Shown one piece after another: positions 17,735 to 26,779 of a stretch of 64,000 nucleotides of DNA. The stretch is taken from the NCBI RefSeq assembly GCF_040047665.1, contig NZ_CP157355.1, positions 2,604,001 to 2,668,000 on the forward strand. The letters run 5' to 3'. The translations under genes were made by a program, and so were the position numbers. Each line of letters starts with the position of its first letter. The first letter of the stretch is position 1. The notes beneath the pieces were generated by a model. That model was not told where the DNA came from. It did not search any database and worked only from the letters and a program-made list of their open reading frames with translations. Source of the DNA: Chitinibacter sp. FCG-7. Lineage in GTDB: Bacteria > Pseudomonadota > Gammaproteobacteria > Burkholderiales > Chitinibacteraceae.

Positions 17735-18081
17735 TGAGTGGAGCCTTGTTCAACACCGTTGCTTTCCTGAGCCAGCCAGGCCAGATAATCCGGCGCTCCC
17801 GCAACGATGGGCAGCGCAATAATTTCGGGTACATCGTAAGGGTGATGCTCAAGCAGCCATTGTTCCAGCTGCGGATACATCGCCAGGGTGGTTTTGATCA
17901 TCAGCGGAACTTCCTGTGCGGATTCGATTCCACCCTGCCAGTGATAAACAGACTGTACCGCGCCCATTTGGTTCACACAAGCGGCCAGCCTTGCGGTAAT
18001 AATGCCCTTTGCCAGCGTTTGCGCGCTGGTCTGGTCGGGGCAATTGCACCATACTACGAGCGATTGAGAAGGAGTATTCAT
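17731..18081 (-). CDS. cutA: Divalent cation tolerance protein CutA
   Basis: The 116-residue protein is CutA1, a small trimeric ferredoxin-like protein linked to copper tolerance. ARLAACVNQM, YHWQGGIE and the HHPYDVPEIIALPI motif near residue 80 are diagnostic. It is the first gene of cutA-dsbD-tlpA. Its start codon overlaps the divergent fxsA start codon within the four bases CATG at 18079-18082, so its own 5' control must lie inside fxsA; its ribosome binding site is weak. Confidence 0.93.
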   Translation of the reverse strand: MNTPSQSLVVWCNCPDQTSAQTLAKGIITARLAACVNQMGAVQSVYHWQGGIESAQEVPLMIKTTLAMYPQLEQWLLEHHPYDVPEIIALPIVAGAPDYLAWLAQESNGVEQGSTQ

Positions 18082-18511
18082 GCCGTATTTAGTTTTTGCC
18101 AGCGTGCTGGCTTATCCGTTTCTTGAAATCATGTCGCTGGTCTGGCTGGCAGACATGGTTGGGGTTGTACCGACCTTGCTCGCCGTTCTGCTCAGCTTTG
18201 GCCTGGGTGTCCTGATGCTGCGTCACCAGCGCTTGGGCATAGGCTTAACGTTGATGAATGACATTCGTAGTGGCCGTTTGGGCCTGCATAGCCTGTTTAG
18301 CGTGGCGCGTTATTATATTGCCGCTGTGCTATTGATTATTCCCGGGCTGATGGGCGACGTTATCGCGTTGATTTTACTCCTGCCCTGGGGAAAATCAGCG
18401 CCAGCGGTCGGATCGGCTAGCCCTTCACAAGAAGGTGTGATCGACGGCGAGTATCGCCGGGTTGATCCGCAAAATCAGAATGACTATACCCAGCGACGTA
18501 TTGACCGCTAA
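18080..18511 (+). CDS. fxsA: FxsA-family cytoplasmic membrane protein
   Basis: This 143-residue membrane protein matches FxsA, known in E. coli for easing F-exclusion of phage T7 when overproduced. Four hydrophobic segments and the family motif GLGVLMLRHQ are visible; the C-terminal 40 residues are polar. AAGGAG lies six bases before the ATG and is formed by codons of cutA read on the opposite strand. The native role of FxsA is unknown. Confidence 0.9.
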   Translation: MPYLVFASVLAYPFLEIMSLVWLADMVGVVPTLLAVLLSFGLGVLMLRHQRLGIGLTLMNDIRSGRLGLHSLFSVARYYIAAVLLIIPGLMGDVIALILLLPWGKSAPAVGSASPSQEGVIDGEYRRVDPQNQNDYTQRRIDR

Positions 18512-18544
18512 GACATAGTGTGTAATTGATTTAGAGATATACCC
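18496..18544. repeat. Degenerate 49-bp repeat, copy 3
   Basis: A 49-bp stretch from ACGTATTG to ATATACCC fits the family in length and right end but has two mismatches in the left GGGTAT box. It overlaps the fxsA stop codon. I treat it as a decayed copy. Confidence 0.4.
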
Positions 18545-18558
18545 CTGTTTGCGTGGTT

Positions 18559-18584
18559 GATTGGGTAGCCAGAGCTACCCAATC
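18559..18584. terminator. Perfect hairpin between fxsA and yggT
   Basis: GATTGGGTAGC and GCTACCCAATC are perfect 11-bp arms around CAGA. It lies between convergent genes and could end both transcripts, though no T tract follows on either strand. Confidence 0.6.
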
Positions 18585-18646
18585 TGCCTGCGTAATCAAT
18601 AAGCCCACCGCCTGACTATCTACTACAACCTTCGATTGCCTAAAAA

Positions 18647-19234
18647 CTAGCCGATGAGTTTGACGCCCTGCAGGATATAGGGCTCAAGCTGGGCGATCAC
18701 CACGCTGAGCACCAGCTGGATAAACAGCAGCAGCAGCATAGGGGAAATATCAATCCTGCCAATCGGCGGAATGATCTTCTGAATCGGGCGTAAAAACGGC
18801 GCGGTCAGGCCTGTGAGCATCGGCATCAGCGGATTATACGGCGCCAGCCAGCTCATCAAGACCTGGGCAATCACCGCGGCAAACAGCAGATAGAATGACA
18901 TTTTGACCAGCTCCAGCGTCGCTGACAAAACCAGTGCCAGCACCGACGAGCCGGAATAAAAATCAAATGGCCAAGGCGTGATAGCCAGCAAAACCGAATG
19001 CATCACCAGCGCGGTGATCCAGGCCAGTGCCAGGCTGGTGCTGTCGTAACCTTTGAACGACGGAATCAGCTTGCGCACCGGCAGTACCAGCCAATTGGTC
19101 AAGGCCAGCACAAACTGGCCCAGCGGGTGACGAAACGAGACTTTGGCTGCTTGCAGATAAAACCGTGCCAGCAGCAGCAAAATCAGGAACTCAAGCAGAT
19201 TGCGGATCAGAAAATCCAGAACGCTGGTCAGCAT
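18647..19234 (-). CDS. yggT: YggT-family membrane protein
   Basis: This 195-residue protein carries two YggT repeats, each with two membrane helices and a loop containing PxRK/PxxxIIPP-type motifs (LVLPVRKLIPSF and FLRPIQKIIPPIG). YggT proteins have been linked to osmotic or potassium homeostasis and to division-site functions, without a settled mechanism. It follows proC by 24 bases, and yggS-proC-yggT is a conserved cluster. Confidence 0.93.
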   Translation of the reverse strand: MLTSVLDFLIRNLLEFLILLLLARFYLQAAKVSFRHPLGQFVLALTNWLVLPVRKLIPSFKGYDSTSLALAWITALVMHSVLLAITPWPFDFYSGSSVLALVLSATLELVKMSFYLLFAAVIAQVLMSWLAPYNPLMPMLTGLTAPFLRPIQKIIPPIGRIDISPMLLLLFIQLVLSVVIAQLEPYILQGVKLIG

Positions 19235-19258
19235 GCTCCACCTCTTTGGGTTGACGGC

Positions 19259-20077
19259 TTAGGGTTCGATATCACGGCCAAGTTCTTCGCCCAGCTCGCG
19301 CGAGCGGGCGGCGGCGGCGGCGGCGGCAGAAATGATCGTGGTACGCACTTCGCTGTATTCCAGCGCCTTGATGGCGCGCTCGGTGGTGCCGCCTTTTGAG
19401 GTGACTTTCTGTTGCAATGTACCCGCGTCATCGTCCGAGCTGAGCGCCAGTTTGACTGCGCCAGCAAAGGTTTGATACGCCAGTTTGTGCGCCACATCCG
19501 GCGCAAAGCCCTGTGCACGCGCTGCAGCTTGCAGTGCTTCCATGAAATAAAACACGTAAGCGGGGCCGCTGCCGGAGATGGCGGTAATACCATCAATCTG
19601 GTGCTCGTCGTCAACCCAGACCTGTTCGCCAATCGACGACAAAATACGATTGGTCAGCTTGCGATCTGCCTCGTTGACCGCTTCGCTGGCGTAGACGCCC
19701 GAAATCCCAGCTTGCACTAGGGCAGGGGTATTGGGCATGACGCGAATAATACGTTGGTGTCCATCCAGAAACCGGGAGAGGGTATCGACACGAATCCCGG
19801 CAGCAATCGAAATCACTAGCGCATTGCCGATCTGGGGCAACACCTCGGCAGTCACTGCCTTGAATTGCTGGGGCTTGACCGCAAACAGAATGGCCGTGCT
19901 GGCCGGAATGGCCTCGCCGGGGGCTGATGTTGAAATGCCGTATTGTGCGGTCAGTTCGGCCCGCTTGGCTTCGTTCGGCTCAACAACATGAATTTCGCTG
20001 CCGCTAAATCCTTGCGCCAGCATGCCGCCAATCATGGCGGTGGCCATATTGCCGCCACCAATAAAGGTAATGATCAT
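19259..20077 (-). CDS. proC: Pyrroline-5-carboxylate reductase
   Basis: ProC makes proline from pyrroline-5-carboxylate with NADPH. The 272-residue protein starts with the Rossmann motif ITFIGGGNMATAMIGG and contains the family signature near its C-terminus (VTSKGGTTERAIKALE). A run of alanine codons (GCG/GGC-rich stretch near 19308-19326) encodes an AAAAAAA tract close to the end. It sits between yggS and yggT with short gaps on both sides. Confidence 0.96.
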   Translation of the reverse strand: MIITFIGGGNMATAMIGGMLAQGFSGSEIHVVEPNEAKRAELTAQYGISTSAPGEAIPASTAILFAVKPQQFKAVTAEVLPQIGNALVISIAAGIRVDTLSRFLDGHQRIIRVMPNTPALVQAGISGVYASEAVNEADRKLTNRILSSIGEQVWVDDEHQIDGITAISGSGPAYVFYFMEALQAAARAQGFAPDVAHKLAYQTFAGAVKLALSSDDDAGTLQQKVTSKGGTTERAIKALEYSEVRTTIISAAAAAAARSRELGEELGRDIEP

Positions 20078-20085
20078 TGCAATTC

Positions 20086-20781
20086 CTACTGAGGGTAATG
20101 GCGGGCGCCAAAAATGGCACTGCCCACACGTACTAAAGTTGAACCATTCGCGATAGCCAGCTCCAAATCGGCTGACATGCCCATCGACAAAGTATCAAGC
20201 TCAAAGCCGTTTTCTTGCAGCTTAAGCTGACATTGTTTCAGGATTTGAAACTGTTTGGCGAGCTTTACCGCATCATCCGTTGCCTCGGGGATGCACATCA
20301 GGCCGCGCAATTGCAGCCGCGGCATCCGGGTAATCGCCTCGGCCAGCGTGATTAATTCGTCGGGGCTGATGCCCGACTTACTTTCCTCGCCGGAAACATT
20401 GACCTGCAAACACAGATTAAGTGCCGGTAAATGTGCCGGGCGCTGGGCAGAAAGGCGCTCGGCAATTTTGAGGCGGTCTATGGTGTGTACCCAGTGCGCG
20501 CATTCGGCAACGATGCGAGTTTTATTGCTTTGCAGCGGTCCGATAAAGTGCCAGACCAGATCGGCGCAATCGCCTAGCTCAGCCTGCTTGCTGCCCAGCT
20601 CCTGCGCATAGTTCTCGCCAAAATGGCGCTGACCCAGCTGGTATAATTGCCTTACATCTTGAGCCGGAAAGGTTTTGCTCACCGCCAGTAAGGTGATTTC
20701 TGTCGTATTTCTCGCGCAGGCTGTGCATGCAGCAGCTATCCTGCCTTGTACGCCTTGCCATGCTTCAAATAACGTTGCCAT
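20086..20781 (-). CDS. yggS: YggS-family pyridoxal phosphate homeostasis protein
   Basis: This 231-residue protein is a single-domain PLP-binding TIM barrel. The lysine that holds PLP is in LLAVSKTFPAQ, followed by RHFGENYAQEL and, near the end, MGMSADLELAIANGSTLVRVGSAIFGAR. It buffers pyridoxal phosphate and affects amino-acid pools. The ATG at 20781 (MATLFEAWQ) is chosen because it matches family N-termini; an in-frame codon 20 residues upstream would run into the promoter area shared with divergent pilT. No strong ribosome binding site is visible. Confidence 0.93.
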   Translation of the reverse strand: MATLFEAWQGVQGRIAAACTACARNTTEITLLAVSKTFPAQDVRQLYQLGQRHFGENYAQELGSKQAELGDCADLVWHFIGPLQSNKTRIVAECAHWVHTIDRLKIAERLSAQRPAHLPALNLCLQVNVSGEESKSGISPDELITLAEAITRMPRLQLRGLMCIPEATDDAVKLAKQFQILKQCQLKLQENGFELDTLSMGMSADLELAIANGSTLVRVGSAIFGARHYPQ

Positions 20782-20873
20782 AATGAACAAAACTTTGTCA
20801 GGATGTTTGCGAGTATTGCCACCGACGGCAGCAAAGTGCAAGCCTGATTCGTGAATAAGAGGAAGAATTATAA

Positions 20874-21917
20874 ATGGAAATCTCGGAACTCTTAGCGTTT
20901 TCGGTCAAGAATAAGGCATCGGACTTGCACCTGTCGGCAGGGTTGCCACCGATGATCCGGGTTCATGGCGATGTGCGCCGCATCAATCTGCCTGCAATGG
21001 ATCATAAAGACGTACACGATATGGTGTACGACATCATGAACGATGGTCAGCGCAAGATTTATGAAGACACGCTGGAATGCGATTTTTCGTTTGAAATTCC
21101 CAATTTGGCGCGTTTTCGGGTCAATGCCTTTGTGCAAAACCGGGGTGCTGGCGCAGTATTTCGGACCATTCCGTCCAAGGTGTTGACGCTGGAAGAGCTC
21201 AATGCGCCTAAAGTGTTCCAGGATATTGCCATGAATCCGCGCGGGCTGGTGCTGGTGACCGGGCCGACTGGCTCGGGTAAATCCACCACGTTGGCGGCGA
21301 TGATCAACTTCATCAATGACAATGAATATGGCCATATTCTGACGGTGGAAGACCCGATCGAGTTTGTCCACCAATCCAAAAAATGTCTGGTCAACCAGCG
21401 TGAAGTCGGCCCGCACACCCTGTCATTTGCCAACGCCTTGCGCTCTGCCTTGCGTGAAGACCCGGATATTGTACTGGTCGGCGAGATGCGCGATCTGGAA
21501 ACAATCCGTCTGGCTTTAACTGCGGCGGAAACCGGGCATTTGGTGTTTGGTACTTTGCATACCAGCTCGGCAGCGAAAACGATTGACCGTATCGTCGACG
21601 TATTTCCTGCTGCTGAAAAAGAAATGGTTCGCTCGATGTTGTCCGAATCATTGCGCGCTGTTATTTCGCAAACGCTGCTCAAGACCAAGGATGGTACAGG
21701 CCGCGTGGCCGCGCATGAAATCATGATCGGGATTCCGGCGATCCGTAACCTGATCCGTGAAAATAAAGTAGCGCAAATGTATTCGTCGATTCAAACCGGC
21801 TCTGCACACGGCATGCAAACTTTGGATCAATGTCTGCAGAATCTGGTACAGCGCAATATTGTGTCGGTTGCAGAGGCGCGCAATAAAGCGGCCATTCCGG
21901 ATAACTTCAAAGGTTAA
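20874..21917 (+). CDS. pilT: Type IV pilus retraction ATPase PilT
   Basis: PilT is the hexameric ATPase that drives pilus retraction for twitching and DNA uptake. The 347-residue protein shows the Walker A box GPTGSGKSTT, the Walker B region IVLVGEMRDLETI, the His box and the PilT-specific motif AIRNLIRENK near residue 290. AGAGGAAG precedes the ATG. It is divergent from yggS and followed 20 bases later by pilU. Confidence 0.97.
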   Translation: MEISELLAFSVKNKASDLHLSAGLPPMIRVHGDVRRINLPAMDHKDVHDMVYDIMNDGQRKIYEDTLECDFSFEIPNLARFRVNAFVQNRGAGAVFRTIPSKVLTLEELNAPKVFQDIAMNPRGLVLVTGPTGSGKSTTLAAMINFINDNEYGHILTVEDPIEFVHQSKKCLVNQREVGPHTLSFANALRSALREDPDIVLVGEMRDLETIRLALTAAETGHLVFGTLHTSSAAKTIDRIVDVFPAAEKEMVRSMLSESLRAVISQTLLKTKDGTGRVAAHEIMIGIPAIRNLIRENKVAQMYSSIQTGSAHGMQTLDQCLQNLVQRNIVSVAEARNKAAIPDNFKG

Positions 21918-21936
21918 TCGCTGGGGCAGGTGAAAA

Positions 21937-23073
21937 ATGGAAAAAGAACAAGCAGCCAAGTTTATGCATGATTTGCTGCGACATATGCGCAGCAAAAATG
22001 CCTCGGATTTATTTATTACGGTGGATTTTCCGCCTGCAATGAAAATTGATGGCCGTGTAACACCGGTGTCGAATCAGATGTTGACTGCGCAGCACACCAA
22101 AGAGCTGGCGCGGGCGATTATGAACGACCGACAGTCGGAAGACTTTGAAGCCAATAAGGAATGCAATTTCGCCATCAGCCCGGGCACGATGGGGCGCTTC
22201 CGGGTGAATGCCTTTATGCAGCAAGGCCGGGTTGGCATGGTGCTGCGGACGATCAACTCCGAAATTCCCAAACTCAAAGAACTGAATCTGCCGCCGGTAC
22301 TGGAAGACATTGCGATGACCAAACGTGGTCTGGTAATTTTTGTCGGCGGTACAGGCTCGGGTAAATCGACTTCGCTGGCGGCCATGATCGGCCATCGAAA
22401 TGAAAATGCATACGATCATATTATTACGATTGAAGACCCGATCGAGTATGTGCACGAGCACAGAAACTCGATCATTACCCAGCGCGAAGTCGGTGTGGAC
22501 ACCGATTCATGGATGGCCGCGCTGAAAAATACGCTGCGGCAAGCCCCGGACGTCATTCTGATCGGTGAGATTCGTGATCGCGAAACAATGGATTACGCGA
22601 TTGCTTTCGCCGAAACCGGCCACTTGTGCATGGCAACGCTGCACGCCAACTCGTCCAACCAGGCGCTGGACCGGATTATCAACTTTTTCCCCGAAGAGCG
22701 TCGCCAGCAATTGCTGATGGATTTGTCACTCAATTTGAAAGCGTTTGTTTCGCAACGCTTGGTGCCGCATGCATCGGGCAAAGGCCGAGTTGCTGCAGTT
22801 GAAGTTATGCTCAATTCACCGCTGATTTCCGAGCTGATCTTCAAGGGTGAAGTTCATGAAATCAAAGAAATCATGAAAAAATCCCGCGAGCTGGGGATGC
22901 AGACATTTGATCAGTCTCTGTTTGATTTGTTTGAAGCTGGCTGGATCACTTATGAAGATGCATTACGCAATGCCGACTCGGTGAATGATTTGCGTCTGCA
23001 GATCAAGCTCAATGGTTCGGATGCGAAACAGCGTGATGTGTTGGCAGGGCTTGACCATTTGGATATCGTTTAG
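21937..23073 (+). CDS. pilU: Type IV pilus twitching ATPase PilU
   Basis: This 378-residue PilT paralogue works with PilT in retraction. It has Walker A (GGTGSGKSTS), Walker B (VILIGEIRDRETM) and the PilU-type C-terminal region (SPLISELIFKGEVHEIKEIM) in place of AIRNLIRE. It is co-transcribed with pilT and directly followed by the fimV-like gene. Confidence 0.96.
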   Translation: MEKEQAAKFMHDLLRHMRSKNASDLFITVDFPPAMKIDGRVTPVSNQMLTAQHTKELARAIMNDRQSEDFEANKECNFAISPGTMGRFRVNAFMQQGRVGMVLRTINSEIPKLKELNLPPVLEDIAMTKRGLVIFVGGTGSGKSTSLAAMIGHRNENAYDHIITIEDPIEYVHEHRNSIITQREVGVDTDSWMAALKNTLRQAPDVILIGEIRDRETMDYAIAFAETGHLCMATLHANSSNQALDRIINFFPEERRQQLLMDLSLNLKAFVSQRLVPHASGKGRVAAVEVMLNSPLISELIFKGEVHEIKEIMKKSRELGMQTFDQSLFDLFEAGWITYEDALRNADSVNDLRLQIKLNGSDAKQRDVLAGLDHLDIV

Positions 23074-23076
23074 GTG

Positions 23077-25326
23077 ATGGGCGCTGTCTTGACCGTGTTG
23101 ACGACTGCCAAATCCATTCCTGTTTTCCCGCTGCGGCGTATTGCTGTGGTGCTGATGGCCGGGCTCAGCTTCTCGTCCGTGCAGGCGGCCATGCTGGGCG
23201 AGATCAGCGTGCGCTCAGCCTTGGGCGAGCGCTTTAACGCGTCGATTACCGTGGCTGCAGCGGAAGACGAAGACCTGAATGCCAACTGCTTTCGTTTGGT
23301 GTCTCCGCAGGATGAAAATGCCAGCGGTGTTTTGCGTCGTGCCCGTCTGGTCTATCAGTATGAAGTAGGCGGCGGTCGTCTGCTTATCCGTGGCGAGGAA
23401 AGCACCAGTGAGCCCTTGGTCACGCTGGGCGTTAAAGTCAAATGCCCTGGTGAAGACGAGCGGGTTTTTCAGCGGGACTACCGGATTTTCCTCGATCCGC
23501 CTGAGTATCGCTCGGGTATCACGCAGCAAGCCACAGACACGGTGCTGCCCACCGTAAAAAACACCGTCCGGCGCAAACTGCCCGCGCTCGGCGGGAGCTG
23601 GCTGAGCGAAGAGGGTGATTCGGTCGCCAAGATTGCGGCCAGCTATTATCCGCGCGATAAAGCGCGCCAGCAGGCAATGATCGAAGCCATTTACGAGCTG
23701 AACCCCGATCTGCCACAAAATACCAATGCGCGCTTAAATGGCGATTGGCGTATCCAGCTGCCCATGCCGCAGCAAAAAGCGACTCCGGTCCCCGCGCCGC
23801 TGATTCCAGCTCTGCAATTTGATCTGCCTGCCGCTAAACCGCTGGAAAGCCTGCCGCGCTTGAGTTTGGAAAGCGATCCATCCACGCCCGACAGTGCCAA
23901 TATGGCGCGCGGTTCCGGCGAGTTCAGATTGCGCCTGTCCGAAATCAATCTTGATACGCAAAGACCGAATACGCTGACCCCTGAGCAAACGCTGCAGTTG
24001 CGTGAGCGTTTGCTCTCGCTTGAGTCAGACGATCAGGCGGCGCAGATGCTGCAGCTGAAATATCAGGTGACCGAGCTGGAAAAACAGCTGGCCAGTCTGA
24101 GAAATAGCGGTAGCACAAATAGCGACAATCAAGCGGATGAGGACGGTAAAAAAGCTACCGATTCCGCTCTGGCAGGCTGGCTATGGCCTTTGCTGGCGCT
24201 GTTGCTGATTCCCGTGGCCTATCTGGGCTGGCGTCGCTGGCAGGGCCGAAATAGCGAGCCGGATGAACTCTACACTGTGATCTCGCCATCTACCGCCTAT
24301 TTGCGTTCTCATTCGCGGCTTGATTCTGATACCGGATACGCCCAGTCGGTGACCTTTGGCGGGCTCGATACCCATCAGATCGGTACGCCTATTCACCGCG
24401 ATCAGAACGAAGAATGGCATAGCGAAGACATGGACGTGGTTTCTCCGGGCAATGTGACCGAAGAAGCCCAATTGCTGCTTGATCACGGCCTAGTACCGCA
24501 GGCGATCAATTTGCTCAGCCATGAAATCCAGCAATACCCGGCCGCCTTGGCCTTATGGATGAAATTGTTCGAGATTTTCCAGCGCAATGGCATGCCAGAG
24601 GCTTTCCAGGAAAAAGCGGTGGCATTCCGGCTGCAATTTGCCAGCGATGCCTTATGGAAAAATGTGCAGGAGCTGGGCTTGTCCATCGACCCGGCCAATC
24701 CTTTGTACCAGTCGCTTGATCTGAATAATGAGCCTCAGCTCATGCCCGAAGAGCCGCGCTTTGCCAACAATGAAGACCTGGCCTTTGCCAACGCCCTGCA
24801 CGCTGGAGCTGGGCTGGATATGCCCGATGAAGTCGCCGTTCTGGAGCCGGCTCCGGTGCAATCTACGCCCCAGACCGGCCATGAGTTCGACTTTGACCTC
24901 GATAGCCCCGCCACCCAAGTAGAGTACGAAGCGCCGACTTTCGAGCTGGTCGCCGACTCCGCTGAGGATGAGTCGGATGCCAATGACGTGACTCAATATC
25001 AAGGCGGTAGCGCACTTGACGCAATCGCCGCCACTGAAGTGGACGAGATTCAAATTGATGCCGTTGAAACGGTCGACGAAATTGAGTTAAGCCCGCTCGC
25101 TCCAGCCACGCCAACGCCACTGGAGCCGCCAATGCCGACCTCGGCGGCCGGTATTTTCAAATCGGACGACCCTGCCTTGCAGGAAATCGCCCGCTGCATC
25201 GAAAACGGCCAGCGCAAGGAAGCTTTTGCCCAGCTCGAAGAAATGCTCTACAAAGGCACCATGCCGCAACGCCTCACCGCCTCCAAGTGGCTGGACAAAT
25301 TGCTGGGGATGTTCGGCAGCAATTAA
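23077..25326 (+). CDS. fimV: FimV-like pilus assembly hub protein
   Basis: The roughly 750-residue protein has the FimV layout: a signal peptide (ends near FSSVQA), the FimV N-terminal domain (LGEISVRSALGERFNASI), a LysM-like peptidoglycan-binding region (about residues 165-215, DSVAKIAASYYPRDK), a coiled-coil stretch, one membrane segment (about 368-390, WLWPLLALLLIPVAYLGW), an acidic cytoplasmic region and the C-terminal FimV/TPR domain. FimV helps assemble the type IV pilus machine and polar signalling. The start is uncertain: GTG at 23074 touches the pilU stop and ATG follows at 23077. A terminator closes the pilT-pilU-fimV unit. Confidence 0.9.
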   Translation: MGAVLTVLTTAKSIPVFPLRRIAVVLMAGLSFSSVQAAMLGEISVRSALGERFNASITVAAAEDEDLNANCFRLVSPQDENASGVLRRARLVYQYEVGGGRLLIRGEESTSEPLVTLGVKVKCPGEDERVFQRDYRIFLDPPEYRSGITQQATDTVLPTVKNTVRRKLPALGGSWLSEEGDSVAKIAASYYPRDKARQQAMIEAIYELNPDLPQNTNARLNGDWRIQLPMPQQKATPVPAPLIPALQFDLPAAKPLESLPRLSLESDPSTPDSANMARGSGEFRLRLSEINLDTQRPNTLTPEQTLQLRERLLSLESDDQAAQMLQLKYQVTELEKQLASLRNSGSTNSDNQADEDGKKATDSALAGWLWPLLALLLIPVAYLGWRRWQGRNSEPDELYTVISPSTAYLRSHSRLDSDTGYAQSVTFGGLDTHQIGTPIHRDQNEEWHSEDMDVVSPGNVTEEAQLLLDHGLVPQAINLLSHEIQQYPAALALWMKLFEIFQRNGMPEAFQEKAVAFRLQFASDALWKNVQELGLSIDPANPLYQSLDLNNEPQLMPEEPRFANNEDLAFANALHAGAGLDMPDEVAVLEPAPVQSTPQTGHEFDFDLDSPATQVEYEAPTFELVADSAEDESDANDVTQYQGGSALDAIAATEVDEIQIDAVETVDEIELSPLAPATPTPLEPPMPTSAAGIFKSDDPALQEIARCIENGQRKEAFAQLEEMLYKGTMPQRLTASKWLDKLLGMFGSN

Positions 25327-25394
25327 TGGATTGGCGGATGGCTTGTAGCAAGTGGTGAAGTTGTGCGATTGCGCTGGCAAGATTGATCACCAGT

Positions 25395-25430
25395 AAAAAG
25401 GCCTTGGATTCGTCCAGGGCCTTTCTGTTA
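25395..25430 (+). terminator. Intrinsic terminator after fimV
   Basis: AAAGGCCTTGGA pairs with TCCAGGGCCTTT (one mismatch) around a TTCG loop, followed by CTGTT. It closes the pilTU-fimV transcript about 70 bases after the fimV stop. Confidence 0.82.
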
Positions 25431-25465
25431 TGCATACATTGATTTCAATTTTATGGTTCAAGAAT

Positions 25466-25867
25466 ATGTCTTTTAATCTCGATGAAAAATACATCCAGGT
25501 GGCCGAGCTGGAGCTGGGAGCCGCGCTCCCAGAGTCTTACCGCCTTGCCATGCAAAAAGAAAATGGCGGCAGTATTAAGGTCTCTGGCGATATATGGCAG
25601 CAATATCCAATTGCAGATACATCGGAGCGTAAACGTCTTGTGCGTAGTTGCAATCACATCATTAAAGAAACGGCTTTTTATCGCGACTGTGGTTTTTTCC
25701 CTGAGCATGCTATTGCCATCGCAAGCAATGGCTGTGGTGACCAGCTTGTTTTTATTCATACAGATAATGAAGATAATGAATTTTTACCAGCCGTTTATAT
25801 CTGGGCGCATGAATCGGGTGAGTTAGACATGGTGGCGGATGACTTTTCGAATATCAAGTCGGTATGA
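25466..25867 (+). CDS. SMI1/KNR4 (SUKH) family protein
   Basis: The 133-residue protein has the SUKH fold pattern: LGAALPESYRLAMQKENGG at the N-terminus, AIASNGCGDQLVFI in the middle and VYIWAHESGELDMVADDF at the end. In bacteria most SUKH proteins are immunity proteins of contact-dependent or Rhs-type polymorphic toxins. No toxin gene is adjacent, so this is an orphan. The ATG at 25466 matches the family; an upstream ATG at 25430 would add a non-conserved stretch and overlap the fimV terminator. The ribosome binding site is weak. Confidence 0.82.
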   Translation: MSFNLDEKYIQVAELELGAALPESYRLAMQKENGGSIKVSGDIWQQYPIADTSERKRLVRSCNHIIKETAFYRDCGFFPEHAIAIASNGCGDQLVFIHTDNEDNEFLPAVYIWAHESGELDMVADDFSNIKSV

Positions 25868-25924
25868 GAAGGGAAACGTCTGATTACGCATCACTGATCG
25901 GAGCTGCTAGACCAATCAATGGTA

Positions 25925-25977
25925 GGGTATATCAATGATGGTTAATTAGGCATTGATCTGCAGATGTACACATACGG
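25925..25977. repeat. Partial 49-bp repeat, copy 4
   Basis: The left end GTAGGGTATATC is well conserved, but the right end reads CATACGG where ATACCC is expected and is displaced by a few bases. It contains its own ATCAATG/CATTGAT inverted repeat. It is probably a decayed member of the family. Confidence 0.45.
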
Positions 25978-26109
25978 TATGTATATGCCGCACTGGTTGC
26001 TTCGCGTGAATTCCTTTACAGCTGCGCCGAGCGCGATAATTGTGGTTGTTTGACGTTTGTATAGCCTGCTAGCGCAGGCGGTGAACCGGCCGTTTCGCCG
26101 GCCTGACGA

Positions 26110-26139
26110 GCAAGGGACGGGTCTTGCTCCGTCCCTTGC
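26110..26139. repeat. Perfect 11-bp hairpin in repeat-rich region
   Basis: GCAAGGGACGG and CCGTCCCTTGC enclose an eight-base loop. It is strongly GC-rich and stands in a gene-free stretch; its role is unknown. Confidence 0.6.
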
Positions 26140-26367
26140 AACCCTCGCGCGCCCGATCGCCGCGAAGCCCCGTCCGTCCGGCAATTGGCAAGGCGCCGCA
26201 AAACTCGCTGCGCGCTAGCGTCGCGCAGCTCAAACAGGTTGCGGCTTAAAACCTTGCCAACCGCCTCCCGAACGGCGCGGCTCCACGGGCAAGCCGGTCT
26301 AATTGTCATTTGTGTAAATTTGCTAAAGCAAAAGCAAAGTCGCGGCAAATATCTAGCGGATTCATTC

Positions 26368-26394
26368 GGTGCAATTCGCTACGCTCAGTGCACC
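26368..26394. repeat. GGTGCA...TGCACC intergenic hairpin
   Basis: The sequence GGTGCAATTCGCTACGCTC followed by AGTGCACC forms a short stem-loop. From memory, such sequences recur in intergenic DNA of many bacteria; copy number in this genome cannot be judged from one window. Confidence 0.5.
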
Positions 26395-26618
26395 CTACAG
26401 GGTATGTCGATACAGATCAATTTGAAGCTAGCCTTCAGGGTTACACCGTGGCATGTATATCCTGAAATCGTTGGTCTGCACCAATTCCCCTGCGTCTGCG
26501 CCGAGCGAGGAACGGGCGGGGCGGGGTTTCGGCGGGGCCTGTTTTGTTAAGCCCCGCCGCCGCCTTGATCCGTCCGCAGTCGAGGGCATCGGCGTAGCCG
26601 ACGCAGATGTGGGGTCGC

Positions 26619-26656
26619 CTTTCTTTGCTTACTTTCTTTAGGCGAAGCAAAGAAAG
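26619..26656. repeat. CTTTCTTTGCTT inverted repeat
   Basis: A perfect 12-bp inverted repeat, CTTTCTTTGCTT (26619-26630) and AAGCAAAGAAAG (26645-26656), with a 14-base spacer. Similar sequences are often seen as dispersed repeats in beta- and gammaproteobacteria, frequently in accessory DNA; that is recollection, not a search result. Confidence 0.6.
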
Positions 26657-26779
26657 TCAGTGCCGCGGCGCATAGCCGCCAATCCGTGGTGGATAACAAA
26701 TTGCAGGCAAATAAAAACCGCCGTGGATGGCGGCCTTGAGCTTTGATTAATCCGGCGTAATGCCTTCGATGAGTACGTC

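Larger units (their letters stand above)
25868..26779. other. Gene-free, repeat-rich accessory region
   Basis: These 912 bases hold no gene I can support. They contain a partial copy of the 49-bp repeat (near 25925), a perfect 11-bp hairpin (26110-26139), a GGTGCA/TGCACC hairpin (26368-26394) and the inverted repeat CTTTCTTTGCTT/AAGCAAAGAAAG (26619-26656). Short open frames here follow the repeats and look spurious. The region separates an orphan immunity gene from an unknown gene and resembles the decayed flank of a toxin-immunity locus. Confidence 0.6.

Noticed and set aside
26016..26348. A 110-codon minus-strand frame in the repeat-rich gap
   Set aside because: It is composed of hairpin and repeat sequence and is Arg/Ser/Ala-rich; this looks like a frame generated by repeats, not a gene.
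26400..26448. A further copy of the 49-bp repeat beginning GGGTATGTCG
   Set aside because: The right end reads TTACACC in place of ATACCC and inner conserved bases are lacking, so the match may be chance.
26453..26641. A 62-codon frame ending in ...GSPFFAYFL
   Set aside because: Its end is simply the translated CTTTCTTTGCTT repeat, a pattern that gives spurious small proteins wherever the repeat occurs.
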